Notes: generated by a model from the sequence alone, not told the origin. Positions 18,608 to 28,786 are shown, numbered from the stretch's first letter. The stretch is DNA of 64,000 nt from Rhodanobacter fulvus Jip2 (GCF_000264315.1 NZ_AJXU01000054.1:1-64000); one strand, 5' to 3'. Numbers and translations: made by a program.

Positions 18608-19123
18608 TCACGGGTTGCGCAGCGTCTCCACCAGTCGCCCTAGCGCGAGCCATGGCGCGATCTGCCAGTGCCCTCGCGCCTGGCCGGATGGCGAGGGCAG
18701 CACGAACAACTGCGTCGTGCCGATATGCCCGGTCTGCAGGCCGTAATCCACCGCGTGGCCCAACGCGGCGCGGGCGGCATTCTTGCTGGTGAACGCGAGC
18801 ACGTGCGGGGTGTAAAGCGCGATCTTGGCGTGCAGTGCCGGTACGTCGAAGGCGTCGGCTGGCAGTTGGTTGTCGTTGCCGCTGTGACGTTTGGCCAGGT
18901 CGGTGAGGCCGATGCCGAAGCCGGGCAAGACGGGGAATTCGGAAGGTGCCAGTCGGCGTGGGGTGAGCCTTGCCTCGTGCAGCGCTCGCCAGAACAGATT
19001 GCCGGGATGCGCGTAGTAGGCGTGTTCGGCGGCCGACCGCTTGCCCGCGGCGGTGCCGCAGAACACCAGGGCCAGGCCCGGTTGCAGCAGGTCGGGCAGG
19101 ACCATGTCCACATCGGCCGCCAT
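18608..19123 (-). CDS. mug: Mismatch-specific (G:T/U) DNA glycosylase, Mug/TDG type
   Basis: 171 residues. Family 2 uracil-DNA glycosylase features are visible: LVFCGTAAGKRSA near the N-terminus, where the family has G-[I/T]-N-P-[G], then YYAHPGNLFWRAL, GIGLTDL, and VLPSPSG near the C-terminus. Enzymes of this family remove uracil, thymine or ethenocytosine from mismatches in double-stranded DNA. The start is ATG 19123, which overlaps the TGA of the upstream PP-loop gene, so the pair is likely coupled. The usual catalytic asparagine in the first motif appears replaced (C-G-T-A), which leaves activity open. Confidence 0.8.
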   Translation of the reverse strand: MAADVDMVLPDLLQPGLALVFCGTAAGKRSAAEHAYYAHPGNLFWRALHEARLTPRRLAPSEFPVLPGFGIGLTDLAKRHSGNDNQLPADAFDVPALHAKIALYTPHVLAFTSKNAARAALGHAVDYGLQTGHIGTTQLFVLPSPSGQARGHWQIAPWLALGRLVETLRNP

Positions 19124-19806
19124 CACGCGTCCGCGAGCAGGAAATCGGTGAACTGGAAACGGTCGTCGCGCAGCACCGATTCGCCGCGGTTCAAGGTCAG
19201 CGGTTGGCGGAACAGTGGCCCGGCGTAGCTCAGCGTGTGGAATTCGCCGCGTTCACCGCAGGGGTCGACACCGGCGGGCAGCGAGTCGAGCAGCGACGCA
19301 TCGTAGTCGCGGCCGCAGAAACTTGCGTCCAGTTGCTGCGTATCGACGCAGCACAGCCTGGCGCGATGACCTTCGCTGATGAAGCGCCGCGACAACAGCG
19401 TGGTGTCCTCACCCCACAGGGGAAACACCGCGCGCCAGTTTTCGCGGCCGAGTTGGCGCACCCGATAGTCGCGCACATCCTGCAGGAACAGGTCGCCGAA
19501 GGCGCAATGGCGCAGGCCGGGCCAGCGACGTTGTGCCTGCGCCAGCGCGTCGGCGTGCGCCTGTTCATAAGCCTCGTTGCTGCCTGGCCAGTCCAGCGCC
19601 ACCTCCACCAGCGGCAGCCCGAGCGCGGCGGTTTGCGCGGCGAGCACTTCCTGCCGCACACCATGCATGGCCACCCGCTGGTAGGAGCGGTTGATGGTGG
19701 TGAGCAGGCCGACGACGTGCCAGCGTGGGTCGGCAAGCAATCGTTGCAGGGCGAGCAGGCAATCCTTGCCGCCGCTCCATGCCAGCAGTATGGGGTGCGC
19801 ATTCAT
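19123..19806 (-). CDS. PP-loop ATPase of the diphthine--ammonia ligase-like family (COG2102)
   Basis: 227 residues. The N-terminal pyrophosphatase loop S11-G-G-K-D-C16 is followed by blocks typical of the ATP-pyrophosphatase family (LLTTINRSYQRVAMHGVR, FGDLFLQDVRDYR). The eukaryotic and archaeal relative amidates diphthine on EF-2, a modification bacteria lack, so the true substrate here is unknown. Late motif CGERGEFHTL is also conserved. It is transcribed away from mscS and overlaps mug by one base. Confidence 0.8.
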   Translation of the reverse strand: MNAHPILLAWSGGKDCLLALQRLLADPRWHVVGLLTTINRSYQRVAMHGVRQEVLAAQTAALGLPLVEVALDWPGSNEAYEQAHADALAQAQRRWPGLRHCAFGDLFLQDVRDYRVRQLGRENWRAVFPLWGEDTTLLSRRFISEGHRARLCCVDTQQLDASFCGRDYDASLLDSLPAGVDPCGERGEFHTLSYAGPLFRQPLTLNRGESVLRDDRFQFTDFLLADA

Positions 19807-19871
19807 CGCCTTACTTTAACTTGCTCCCGTATCGACGTGGCATGGACGTCGGCGCTGCCAAGGTGGCGGCC

Positions 19872-20993
19872 ATGATCCCCCTCATCGATTTCTGGCATGC
19901 CCATCCGTGGGCACGACTGGGCGCCACCATCGTCGTCGCGTTGCTGCTGGGCGCCTTGTTGCACCGTCTGGTTTACCTGGTGTTGCGCCGGCTGACGCGT
20001 GACCGGGATGTGGCCACCGACATGTTGCAACGAGCCAGTGCGCCGATGGGCTGGCTGGTGCCGCTGATTACGCTGACGGTGGCCTTGCGCATGTCGCCGA
20101 TGGTTCCCGGGCTTGTACAGCACGTGTTGCTGGCGGCGTTGATCGGCACCGCCACCTGGCTGGGCGTGTCGTGCATCGGTGCGCTGGAGAGCTGGATGGT
20201 GCGCGAATATCCGCTCGACACCGCTGACAACCTGCGTGCACGGCGAGTACAAACCCAGGCTCGCGTGCTGGGTCGCGCCGGGGATGTCGTGCTGGTGCTG
20301 ATCGGCGCCGCACTGATTTTGATGACGATCCCCGGCGTTCGCCAGATCGGAACCAGTCTGCTGGCGTCGGCGGGCGTGGCGGGATTGGCGCTGGGTTTTG
20401 CGGCCAAGCCGGTATTGGGCAACCTGATCGCCGGCCTGCAGATTGCGCTGGCGCAGCCGATCCGGCTGGACGACGTGGTGATCATCGAAGGGGAGTGGGG
20501 GCGCATCGAGGAAATCACCGGTACCTATGTCGTCGTGCGCATCTGGGACGAGCGGCGGCTGGTGGTTCCGCTGAACTATTTCATCGAGAACCCGTTCCAG
20601 AACTGGACCCGCACCACCTCGCAACTGATCGGCTCGGTGTTCCTGTGGCTGGATTACCGCATGCCAATGGAACCACTGCGCGCGGAGCTGCAGCGGTTGT
20701 GCAAGCAGGCGCCGCAGTGGGACGGCCGGGTGTGCGTGCTGCAAGTCACTGACGCCAACGAGCAGGCGATGCAATTGCGCGTATTGGTCAGCACGGTCGA
20801 TTCGGGCACCGGCTGGGACCTGCGTTGTTTTGTGCGCGAGGGGCTGATCGCATTCGTGCAGGCCAACTATCCGCAGCATCTGCCGCTGCGCCGCACCGAG
20901 CTTCATCAGGCTGAAGGCGCCGCATCGGTTCCGGCCCGCTCCGGCCCGCTGCTGGCGCAACCCGCCGACGGGCCGTCGGCGGGTTCGCCCTGA
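19872..20993 (+). CDS. MscS-family mechanosensitive ion channel
   Basis: 373 residues from the ATG at 19872, preceded by AAGGTGG; an ATG at 19842 would add ten residues. Four or so hydrophobic segments lead into the pore helix and beta domain: ASAGVAGLALGFAAKPVLGNLIAGLQIALAQPIRLDDVV is the MscS TM3/beta signature, and VPLNYFIENPFQNW follows. Such channels release solutes on hypo-osmotic shock. The last codons contain a perfect inverted repeat and end in a Pro/Ser/Gly tail. Confidence 0.9.
   Translation: MIPLIDFWHAHPWARLGATIVVALLLGALLHRLVYLVLRRLTRDRDVATDMLQRASAPMGWLVPLITLTVALRMSPMVPGLVQHVLLAALIGTATWLGVSCIGALESWMVREYPLDTADNLRARRVQTQARVLGRAGDVVLVLIGAALILMTIPGVRQIGTSLLASAGVAGLALGFAAKPVLGNLIAGLQIALAQPIRLDDVVIIEGEWGRIEEITGTYVVVRIWDERRLVVPLNYFIENPFQNWTRTTSQLIGSVFLWLDYRMPMEPLRAELQRLCKQAPQWDGRVCVLQVTDANEQAMQLRVLVSTVDSGTGWDLRCFVREGLIAFVQANYPQHLPLRRTELHQAEGAASVPARSGPLLAQPADGPSAGSP
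20961..20983 (+). terminator. Strong hairpin inside the 3' end of the mscS-family gene
   Basis: A perfect 10-bp GC stem (20961-20970 / 20974-20983) with a 3-nt loop ends 8 nt before the stop codon. No T-run follows, so Rho-independent termination is doubtful; RNA 3'-end protection is an alternative. Confidence 0.35.
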
Positions 20994-21091
20994 GAGCGTT
21001 ATTGGCGCGCTTTCATCCGGCGTCGTGCACCTGATCGTCGTGTCGCATCGTCGGCGCAGGCCGACCGCGTCACAGCAGCCCGTGCGATGGA

Positions 21092-21121
21092 TCGACAGCC
21101 GCCGCGGCCACCCGCTATAAA
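21092..21121 (+). promoter_or_regulatory. Sigma70-like promoter for rng
   Basis: TCGACA (21092-21097, 5 of 6 matches to TTGACA), an 18-nt spacer and TATAAA (21116-21121). The predicted start lies about 18 nt before the rng GTG. Confidence 0.6.
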
Positions 21122-21145
21122 GAACACTTGTCCTGGGGGTGTGTG

Positions 21146-22642
21146 GTGAGTGAAGAGATCCTGATCAACGTGACCCCGCGGGAAACACGAGTCGGTGTGG
21201 TCGAAAACGGCATGCTGCAGGAAGTGCATGTCGAACGCGCCTCCAAACGCGGCTACGTGGGCAATATCTACAAGGGCCGCGTGCAGCGGGTGATGCCGGG
21301 CATGCAGGCGGTGTTCGTGGAGATCGGGCTGGAGCGCGCGGCGTTTCTGCACGCCTCCGACATCGTGAAGCCGCCAGCGCCGGCTGGCGCCGACGGCACG
21401 GAATCGAACGGCAACGGCCACATTCCCTCGATCAGCGAACTGGTGCACGAAGGCCAGGAAATCGTGGTGCAGGTGGTCAAGGACCCGATCAGCACCAAGG
21501 GCGCACGGCTGTCGGCGCACCTGTCGATTCCCTCGCGCTACCTGGTGCTGTTGCCATATTCGCGCACCCTGGGCATTTCCGCGCGCATCGAAGACGAGGT
21601 CGAGCGCCAGCGGCTCAAGGACGTGCTCACGCCGATGATCGGCGAGGACATCCCCGGCAGCCATCGGCTGGGCTATATCGTGCGCACCAACGCCGAGGGA
21701 CAGAGCGCCGAATCGCTGGCGTTCGACGTGGCCTACCTGGGCAAGGTCTGGCGCGTGGTGCAGGAGAACATCGCCAAGGCGAAGGCGGGCGAGCGCGTCT
21801 ACGAGGAATTGTCGCTGCCGTTGCGCAGCCTGCGCGACATGCTCAACAGCGACATCGAAAAGGTTCGGGTGGATTCGCAAACCACGTTCGACAACGTGGT
21901 GAAGTTCGTGCACAAGTTCATGCCGAGTCTGGACGACCGTATCGAGCACTACGACGGCGAGCGGCCGATCTTCGACCTGTACGGGGCCGAGGACGAAATG
22001 CAGCGCGCGCTCAAGAAGGAGGTGCCGCTGAAATCCGGCGGCTACCTGATCGTCGACCAGACCGAGGCGATGACCACCATCGACGTCAACACCGGCGCCT
22101 ACCTTGGCACCCGCAACCTGGAAGAAACCGTCTACCGCACCAACCTGGAAGCGGCCCAGGCCGCATCGCGGCAACTGCGCCTGCGCAATCTGGGCGGCAT
22201 CATCATCATCGACTTCATCGACATGGTGGACGAGGAGCACAAGCGCCAGGTGCTGCGGATGCTCAACAAGGGCCTGGCGCGCGACCACGCCAAGACCACC
22301 GTGTACCCGATTTCCGCCCTGGGCCTGGTGGAGATGACGCGCAAGCGCACCACCGAAAGCCTGGCGCGCCAGCTGTGCGAGCCCTGCGCCACCTGCAACG
22401 GTCGCGGCGTGCTGAAAACCGCGGAAACCATCACCTACGAGATCTTTCGCGAGATCACCCGCGCGGTCCGCCAGTTCGACGCCGAGAAGCTGCTGGTGAT
22501 GGCCAACCCGGCGGTGGTCAACCGCATCCTCGAAGAAGAATCCGGGGCGGTGGCGGAACTGGAAGAGTTCATCTCCAAAAGCATACGATTTCAGGCTGAA
22601 GAGCATTATTCGCAGGAACAGTTTGATGTCGTTTTGCTGTAA
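21146..22642 (+). CDS. rng: Ribonuclease G
   Basis: 498 residues from GTG 21146 (SEEILINVTPRETRVGV). An S1-type RNA-binding domain lies near residues 35-125, interrupted by an Ala/Gly-rich insert (PPAPAGADGTESNGNGH). The RNase E/G catalytic core follows: TIDVNTGAY and IIIIDFIDM carry the metal-binding aspartates, and CEPCATCNG is the zinc-link. RNase G matures the 5' end of 16S rRNA and degrades some mRNAs. The rng-yhdP-tldD order is shared with E. coli. A good promoter sits just upstream. Confidence 0.95.
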   Translation: MSEEILINVTPRETRVGVVENGMLQEVHVERASKRGYVGNIYKGRVQRVMPGMQAVFVEIGLERAAFLHASDIVKPPAPAGADGTESNGNGHIPSISELVHEGQEIVVQVVKDPISTKGARLSAHLSIPSRYLVLLPYSRTLGISARIEDEVERQRLKDVLTPMIGEDIPGSHRLGYIVRTNAEGQSAESLAFDVAYLGKVWRVVQENIAKAKAGERVYEELSLPLRSLRDMLNSDIEKVRVDSQTTFDNVVKFVHKFMPSLDDRIEHYDGERPIFDLYGAEDEMQRALKKEVPLKSGGYLIVDQTEAMTTIDVNTGAYLGTRNLEETVYRTNLEAAQAASRQLRLRNLGGIIIIDFIDMVDEEHKRQVLRMLNKGLARDHAKTTVYPISALGLVEMTRKRTTESLARQLCEPCATCNGRGVLKTAETITYEIFREITRAVRQFDAEKLLVMANPAVVNRILEEESGAVAELEEFISKSIRFQAEEHYSQEQFDVVLL

Positions 22643-22663
22643 ATCCGTCGGGATCCGTTGCGC

Positions 22664-25600
22664 GTGAACATGGAGTGGCGACGCCGTTGGCAGCGGGCCG
22701 CTCGTGGCCTGGGCTGGACGGCGGGCAGTCTGCTGATCGCCCTCGCACTGATGGTGGCGCTGGCGCAGCTGTTGCTGCCGCTGGTGGCCCATCACCCGGA
22801 CTGGGTGGCCGCAAAACTTTCGCAACGCCTGCAACGTCCCGTCAGCATCGAGGCGATGGAAGGCCATCGCACCCGTTCCGGTCCGTCGCTCGTTCTGCGT
22901 GGCGTGACAATCGGTGTGCCGGCCGGCGAAAGCGGCAGTCCACTGCACATTCCCTCGTCGAGTTTGAAGCTCGATTTCGGTGGCTGGCTCTGGCCGTCGC
23001 GGCATCTGCTCAACCTGCACGTGAGCGGGTTGCAACTCGATGTCCTGCACGGTCGCGACGGGCGCTGGCATCTCAATGGCATCGGTACGGATGCCACGGC
23101 GCAGCGACAGCCGGTATCGCTGCGAGGCATGTCGCTCGATCTGTGGTTGAACGACGTGCGCGTCAATGTCACCGATGAAGCGCTCGATCGGCGTTACACA
23201 CTCACTTCCCGCCAGCTTCGGCTGAGCCGCCGCGGCGGAAACTTGCGGGTGGGTGGCGTGCTGCAACGGGCCGGTGCGGCGGGCTCATTGAGCGTGGTCG
23301 GGCGCTTCAGCGATGACGGCAGTGCGGGCAAGCTCTGGCTCGGCGCGGATCGGGTGGATCTTCAGGCTGCATTGCAAGGTGTCGATCTGGACGGCTATAC
23401 GGCCAATCGTGGCCATGGCCGGTTGGGGGTGTGGGTCGACTGGCGCGACAGGCGCATCGTCGGCGCCACCGCACGCCTCGATCTCAACGACGTGCGGATC
23501 ACCGCGCCGGACCACGGCAGCGCCAACGTGCCGGCGTTGCATGGTGTGGCCAGCCTGCGCCGGAACGATGACGGTTACGAACTGCGCTGGGCTGGTGACA
23601 AAGGCGGTGCGCTGGTGCTGGCGCTGCACCAGCCGGCGGAAGGAAAGCGGTGGCTGGCCGTTGCTGCCCGCGATCTGCAACTGGCGCCATTGCTGCCGTG
23701 GCTGGCGCTGAAATCCGGGCTCCCGAACGGGGTGGCGCAATGGCTGGGCGATGGACACCCCCACGGTGAACTGAGCCGGCTGGCGATGAACTGGAGCGAG
23801 GCGGCCGGGTTGCAGTCGATCGAGCTGGCGTTCAAGGACGTGGGCATCGACGCGACCGGCGCATTGCCGGGCGTCAGCGGGTTGCGCGGCACCCTGCGCG
23901 GTGATGGCGAGGCGCTTTCGCTGGAGCTGCCTGCGCAGGCGACCACACTGACGTTCCCGCATCTTTTCCGCCAACCACTCGCCTTGTCCAAACTCGGCGG
24001 CACGCTGGCGTTCTGGCCTGACGGGGACGGCTGGCATCTCGGCGCCGATGCACTCGACATCGAAGGCGAGGGTTTTGCCGGGCAGGTGCGTGGCCAGGTG
24101 CTGTTGCCCGCGCAAGGCGGCAAGCCGTTTGTCGACCTGTATGCCACGGTGGATCACGCGAATGTCACGGCGACGCGCCTGTTCCTTCCGCCCTCGACAT
24201 CGCCGCATGGGACCACCGCCTGGCTGGACACCGCGCTGGCCGGCGGCACGCTCGACAGCGCGCAGGTAGTGCTGCACGGGAATCTGGCCGACTGGCCGTT
24301 TCGCCACAACGAAGGGCGATTCGAGGCGCACGCGAACATCAGCGACCTGACGCTGGATTATGGTCACGAGGAATGGCCTGTCGCCAAGGACGTCGATGTG
24401 GTCGCCAGCTTCGTCAACAACGGCTTGCTGGCCGAAGCCAGCAGTGGCCAGTCACTGGGCGTCAAGGTCGACAAGGCCGTCGCGGTGATACCCGATTACG
24501 GGCAAAGCCTGCTTGACCTCAACGTCAGAGGTCGGGGCGCCGCGCGCGATCTGCTCACGTTCGCCAGGCAAAGTCCGGTGGCGCGTCGCCAGGCCGATGT
24601 ACTGGCAAAAATGAAACTCGGCGGCAGCGCCACGTTCGACTTCCACCTGGTGTTGCCGCTGCATGACGTGCAGTCGGTGAGCCTCGACGGCAAGGCCCAG
24701 CTCAGTGCCGCTGATCTTGACGCGCCGGACTGGAACCTGGCGCTGGGCAAGCTTGCCGGCCCGCTGCGTTTCGATGCACATGGCCTGCAGGTGGGACCGT
24801 TGAGCGGCACGTTCCATGGCCAGCCATCGACGCTGCAGCTGGCGGTGGGTGCCGCCACCGGTGATCCATCGACCATGCTTTCGGCCAGCATGAGAGGCCG
24901 TTACTCGATGGCCGAACTGGTCAGCGATTACCCCACGCTGGATTGGCTGGGCCAGCTTGCCGATGGCCGCAGCGATTTCACGGTCGGTTTCTCCATTGCC
25001 GATTCGCATGGCACGGCACTCGCCGCGCAGTCCTTGCGCATCGATTCCAGTCTCGATGGCACCGCGCTTGATCTGCCCGCCCCGTTGCGGAAGCCCGCCA
25101 GTGGCAGCCTGCCGCTGCACGTGGCGCTGACGCTGCCGGTCGACGGCGGCGATGTGCAAGTGTCGCTGGGGCAGGTGTTCCGCGGGCATTTGCGCCTGCC
25201 GCAGGACGTACCGAACACGGGGAGTCCCGGTGCCCGGAAGCCGCTGGCCGGCACATTGGCCTTCGGCAGCGACATGCCTACCGTCTTGCCACCCAGGGAC
25301 CTGCGCATCCTCGGCCATGCCGACACGCTGGACGTGACAGGCTGGGTACAGCGCGCCGCGGCTGGCACAGGCGGCGATGGACCGGGTCTGGAAAGCGTGG
25401 ATGTCGGCACCGAACATGCCGAGTGGTTTGGCCAGCAGCTGGGCGCGATGCAGATCCGCGCCAAAGTGCAGCCGGATGCTCTGAGCGTGGACGTGGCGGG
25501 CGCGGCGCTGGCCGGGAATTTCAGCATTCCCCGGCAAGAGCTCGCCAAGCGCGGCATCACCGCGCGGTTGCAGCGCTTGTACTGGCCGAAGGAGACGACC

Positions 25601-26635
25601 GAGCCGCACAAGCCGTCTGCTGCGCCCGCGGTGGCCGCGGCGCCACCGGCCGAGCCAACCCCCGCGCCCGCGGCGGAAGACCATCCGTCCGATACCGGCA
25701 TCGCGCCTGCATCGGTACCGCCACTGCATCTGTGGGTGAGTGATTTGCGTCTGGGCACGGCGCGTCTGGGCGAGGCGCGGCTGGAAAGCTGGCCGACGGC
25801 CGAGGGCATGCACATCGACCAGTTGCGTGCGCTGTCCAGTCGCGTGCAGATCACCGGCAGTGGCGACTGGAATGGCACGGCCAGTGACAGCCGCACCCAT
25901 ATGCGCATCGAATTCGCGGCGGAAAACCTCGGCAGCATGCTGACCGCGCTCGGCTACACCGGGCTGTTCGAAGGCGGCAAGACGCATGACGAACTGGACG
26001 CCAGCTGGCCCGGCTCGCCCTCGGCGCTGGCGCTGGCCAATATGCGCGGCACCCTGAAGGTGAATGTCAGCGACGGCCGCATTCCGGAGGTGCCACCGGG
26101 CATGGGCCGGTTGTTCGGCCTGGTGTCGATGGCCGAACTGCCGCGTCGGCTGACCCTGGATTTCGGCGACGTGTTCGGCAAGGGCCTCGCGTTCGACGCG
26201 ATCACCGGCGACTTCACCCTGGCTGACGGCAACGCCACCACCGACAACCTGGTGATTCAGGGCCCGGCGGCCCGGATCAGCATTTCCGGCCGCACCGGCT
26301 TGCGCAACCGCGATTACGACCAGCAGGTCACCGTGGTGCCGCACGTGGGCAACAGCCTGCCGATCGTGGGTGCCGTGGTGGCCGGGCCGATCGGCGCGGC
26401 GGCCGGCATCGCCATGCAGGGCTTGCTCGGCAAGGGCCTCAACCGCGCCGCGGGCGCCCGCTATCACGTCGGCGGAAGCTGGGACAAGCCGGTGATGACG
26501 CTGATCGAGAAACACGATGTACCCGCACCGGCGACGACCGCGCCGGTTCTGCCTCCGCCGTATCGCGACGCGGGCGAACCGTCGGCGGCCGGTACGACAT
26601 TGCTGCCGGCGCCAGCCAGTTCCATCGTACAGTGA
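22664..26635 (+). CDS. yhdP: YhdP-family inner-membrane AsmA-like lipid transport protein
   Basis: About 1323 residues. One N-terminal membrane helix (about residues 16-38) is followed by a very long, beta-rich periplasmic region (DUF3971) and a C-terminal AsmA-like domain (…LFGLVSMAELPRRLTLDFGDVFGKGLAFDAI, ITISGRTGL-type repeats). E. coli YhdP, TamB and YdbH are bridge-like proteins that move phospholipids to the outer membrane. A Pro/Ala-rich linker occurs around residue 985. The start is uncertain: GTG 22664 or ATG 22670. Its position between rng and tldD supports the call. Confidence 0.88.
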   Translation: MNMEWRRRWQRAARGLGWTAGSLLIALALMVALAQLLLPLVAHHPDWVAAKLSQRLQRPVSIEAMEGHRTRSGPSLVLRGVTIGVPAGESGSPLHIPSSSLKLDFGGWLWPSRHLLNLHVSGLQLDVLHGRDGRWHLNGIGTDATAQRQPVSLRGMSLDLWLNDVRVNVTDEALDRRYTLTSRQLRLSRRGGNLRVGGVLQRAGAAGSLSVVGRFSDDGSAGKLWLGADRVDLQAALQGVDLDGYTANRGHGRLGVWVDWRDRRIVGATARLDLNDVRITAPDHGSANVPALHGVASLRRNDDGYELRWAGDKGGALVLALHQPAEGKRWLAVAARDLQLAPLLPWLALKSGLPNGVAQWLGDGHPHGELSRLAMNWSEAAGLQSIELAFKDVGIDATGALPGVSGLRGTLRGDGEALSLELPAQATTLTFPHLFRQPLALSKLGGTLAFWPDGDGWHLGADALDIEGEGFAGQVRGQVLLPAQGGKPFVDLYATVDHANVTATRLFLPPSTSPHGTTAWLDTALAGGTLDSAQVVLHGNLADWPFRHNEGRFEAHANISDLTLDYGHEEWPVAKDVDVVASFVNNGLLAEASSGQSLGVKVDKAVAVIPDYGQSLLDLNVRGRGAARDLLTFARQSPVARRQADVLAKMKLGGSATFDFHLVLPLHDVQSVSLDGKAQLSAADLDAPDWNLALGKLAGPLRFDAHGLQVGPLSGTFHGQPSTLQLAVGAATGDPSTMLSASMRGRYSMAELVSDYPTLDWLGQLADGRSDFTVGFSIADSHGTALAAQSLRIDSSLDGTALDLPAPLRKPASGSLPLHVALTLPVDGGDVQVSLGQVFRGHLRLPQDVPNTGSPGARKPLAGTLAFGSDMPTVLPPRDLRILGHADTLDVTGWVQRAAAGTGGDGPGLESVDVGTEHAEWFGQQLGAMQIRAKVQPDALSVDVAGAALAGNFSIPRQELAKRGITARLQRLYWPKETTEPHKPSAAPAVAAAPPAEPTPAPAAEDHPSDTGIAPASVPPLHLWVSDLRLGTARLGEARLESWPTAEGMHIDQLRALSSRVQITGSGDWNGTASDSRTHMRIEFAAENLGSMLTALGYTGLFEGGKTHDELDASWPGSPSALALANMRGTLKVNVSDGRIPEVPPGMGRLFGLVSMAELPRRLTLDFGDVFGKGLAFDAITGDFTLADGNATTDNLVIQGPAARISISGRTGLRNRDYDQQVTVVPHVGNSLPIVGAVVAGPIGAAAGIAMQGLLGKGLNRAAGARYHVGGSWDKPVMTLIEKHDVPAPATTAPVLPPPYRDAGEPSAAGTTLLPAPASSIVQ

Positions 26636-26741
26636 GGCCGGCAACGGCGGCGCTGCGGCGGCAATCCCGCCCGGTTCCCTTTAAACCGGCCGTTTCAACC
26701 CTCATCTGACAAGACTCCCCGCACTGAATGGCAGAGATTTG

Positions 26742-28181
26742 ATGGATTCGCTGATTGCCCAGGCCGAGCGCCGCTTGCTGACGCCTGGCGGCCTTGCCGC
26801 CACCGACCTCGATCGCGTGTTCTCGCAATTGATGGGGCCGTCGATCGACGCCGCCGACCTGTATTTCCAGCACTCGCGCAGCGAGTCGTGGCTGTTGGAG
26901 GAGGGCATCGTCAAGGACGGCAGCCATTCGATCGAGCAGGGCGTGGGCGTGCGTGCCATCTCCGGTGAAAAGACCGGCTTCGCCTATTCCGACGAGATCG
27001 TGATGCCGCAGCTGTTGCAGGCATCGAAAGCGGCCCGCGCCATCGCCCATGACGGCAACGGCGCCGGCAAGCCGCTGGCGTTGAATGGCGCGCGTCAGCT
27101 GTATCCGGCGATCGATCCGGTCGACAGCCTGCCCAATCCCGACAAGATCGCGTTGCTGCGCGAGGTCGATGCGTACGCGCGCTCGCGCGATCCGCGCATC
27201 AAGCAGGTGATCGTCAGCCTCGCCGCCACCGTCGATACCATCCTCATCGCCGCCTCCGACGGCACGCTGGCCGCTGACGTGCGGCCGCTGGTGCGCATGA
27301 GTGTGCAGGTGATCGCCGAGCAGAACGGCCGACGCGAGCAGGGTCATTCCGGCGGTGGCGGTCGCCACAGCTATCGCGAGCTGATGGAGAACGGCCGTGC
27401 CCTGGGTTTCGCCGATGAGGCGGTACGCCAGGCGCTGGTGAACCTGGAGGCGGTCGATGCCCCGGCCGGCAGCATGACGGTAGTGCTTGGTCCGGGCTGG
27501 CCCGGCGTACTGCTGCACGAGGCGATCGGGCATGGCCTGGAGGGCGACTTCAACCGCAAGGGCAGCTCCGCCTTCGCCGGTCGCATCGGTGATCGCGTGG
27601 CCGCCGCTGGCGTCACCGTGGTCGATGACGGCACGCTTGCCAACCGTCGCGGTTCGCTCAGTATCGATGACGAGGGCACGCCGTCCGAGTGCACCACGCT
27701 GATCGAGAACGGCATCCTCAAGGGCTACATGCAGGACAAGCTCAACGCCGGCCTGATGGGCGTCAAATCCACCGGCAACGGTCGCCGCGAATCGTTCACC
27801 GCGTTGCCGATGCCGCGCATGACCAACACCTACATGCTGGCCGGCCAGCACGACCCGCAGGAAATCATCCGCTCGGTGAAGCGCGGCATTTACGCACCCA
27901 ATTTCGGCGGTGGCCAGGTGGACATCACCAACGGCAAGTTCGTGTTTTCCGCCAGCGAGGCCTACCTGATCGAGGACGGCCGCATCACCCGGCCGGTGAA
28001 GGGTGCCACGCTGATCGGCTCCGGCCCGGAAGTGCTCAATCGCGTCTCGATGATCGGCAACGACCTGAAGCTGGATGAAGGCGTTGGCGTGTGCGGCAAG
28101 GACGGCCAGAGCGTGCCCGTGGGCGTGGGCCAGCCGACCCTGAAAATCGACAACATGACGGTGGGCGGTACCGCTTCCTAA
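26742..28181 (+). CDS. tldD: Metalloprotease TldD
   Basis: 479 residues from the ATG at 26742. TldD pairs with TldE (PmbA) to form a zinc protease that trims unfolded or modified peptides such as microcin precursors and acts on CcdA. The zinc motif H259-E-A-I-G-H264 followed by [14 protein letters not shown] is intact. The C-terminal [25 protein letters not shown] block is family-specific. No tldE is encoded in the window. The stop codon overlaps that of coaE on the opposite strand. Confidence 0.95.
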   Translation: MDSLIAQAERRLLTPGGLAATDLDRVFSQLMGPSIDAADLYFQHSRSESWLLEEGIVKDGSHSIEQGVGVRAISGEKTGFAYSDEIVMPQLLQASKAARAIAHDGNGAGKPLALNGARQLYPAIDPVDSLPNPDKIALLREVDAYARSRDPRIKQVIVSLAATVDTILIAASDGTLAADVRPLVRMSVQVIAEQNGRREQGHSGGGGRHSYRELMENGRALGFADEAVRQALVNLEAVDAPAGSMTVVLGPGWPGVLLHEAIGHGLEGDFNRKGSSAFAGRIGDRVAAAGVTVVDDGTLANRRGSLSIDDEGTPSECTTLIENGILKGYMQDKLNAGLMGVKSTGNGRRESFTALPMPRMTNTYMLAGQHDPQEIIRSVKRGIYAPNFGGGQVDITNGKFVFSASEAYLIEDGRITRPVKGATLIGSGPEVLNRVSMIGNDLKLDEGVGVCGKDGQSVPVGVGQPTLKIDNMTVGGTAS

Positions 28182-28786
28182 CGCGCTTGCGCCAGATAGC
28201 GCCGGTGCAGTGCCATGACGGTATCGTCCAGCGCCGCTTCGTCGCCGCTGTTGTCGATGACATCGTCGGCCATGGCCAGGCGTTCGGCGCGACTCGCCTG
28301 GCGGTCCAGCATGCGCTGCGCCAGCGCCGCATCGATGCCGTCGCGCTCGACCAGTCGTGCGATCTGCGTCGCTGGCGGCGCGTCCACTACCAGCACGCGA
28401 TTGACCCAGCGGTAGGCGTCCATGCTCTCCACCAGCAACGGGATCGCCAGCAGGCAATAGGGATCGTGCTGCGCCATCGCGCGATCGTGCAGCCACTCGC
28501 GCACGCGCGGATGGATGATCTCCTCCAGCTTGCGCCGGGCGCCGTCATCGGCAAACACGTGGCGGCGCATCGCGGGGCGGTCCAGCCGGCCGTCCCGGTC
28601 CAACACATCGGGGCCAAAGGCCTGGACCACCGCCTGCAGTCCCGGCGTCCCCGGCTCGATGACCTCGCGGGCAGCCACGTCGGCGTCGTGCACGGGCACA
28701 CCCAGCGCCTGGAATCGGCGCGTCACCGCGCTCTTGCCGGAGGCAATGCCGCCGGTCACGGCGACGACGAAGGGCCGCGCGTTCAT
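28178..28786 (-). CDS. coaE: Dephospho-CoA kinase
   Basis: 202 residues. CoaE phosphorylates the 3'-OH of dephospho-CoA, the last step of coenzyme A synthesis. The Walker A motif G12-G-I-A-S-G-K-S19, [13 protein letters not shown], and the lid region [17 protein letters not shown] are all present. Its start overlaps the pilD stop by 4 nt, the common pilD-coaE coupling in gammaproteobacteria. It converges with tldD with overlapping stop codons. Confidence 0.96.
   Translation of the reverse strand: MNARPFVVAVTGGIASGKSAVTRRFQALGVPVHDADVAAREVIEPGTPGLQAVVQAFGPDVLDRDGRLDRPAMRRHVFADDGARRKLEEIIHPRVREWLHDRAMAQHDPYCLLAIPLLVESMDAYRWVNRVLVVDAPPATQIARLVERDGIDAALAQRMLDRQASRAERLAMADDVIDNSGDEAALDDTVMALHRRYLAQAR

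Noticed and set aside
20999-23266. A 755-codon minus-strand frame opposite rng and yhdP
   Set aside because: It runs across two clearly real plus-strand genes and has His/Arg/Gly-rich low-complexity composition typical of antisense frames.
24452-26644. A 730-codon minus-strand frame opposite yhdP
   Set aside because: Antisense shadow; no family features, while the plus strand matches YhdP over its full length.
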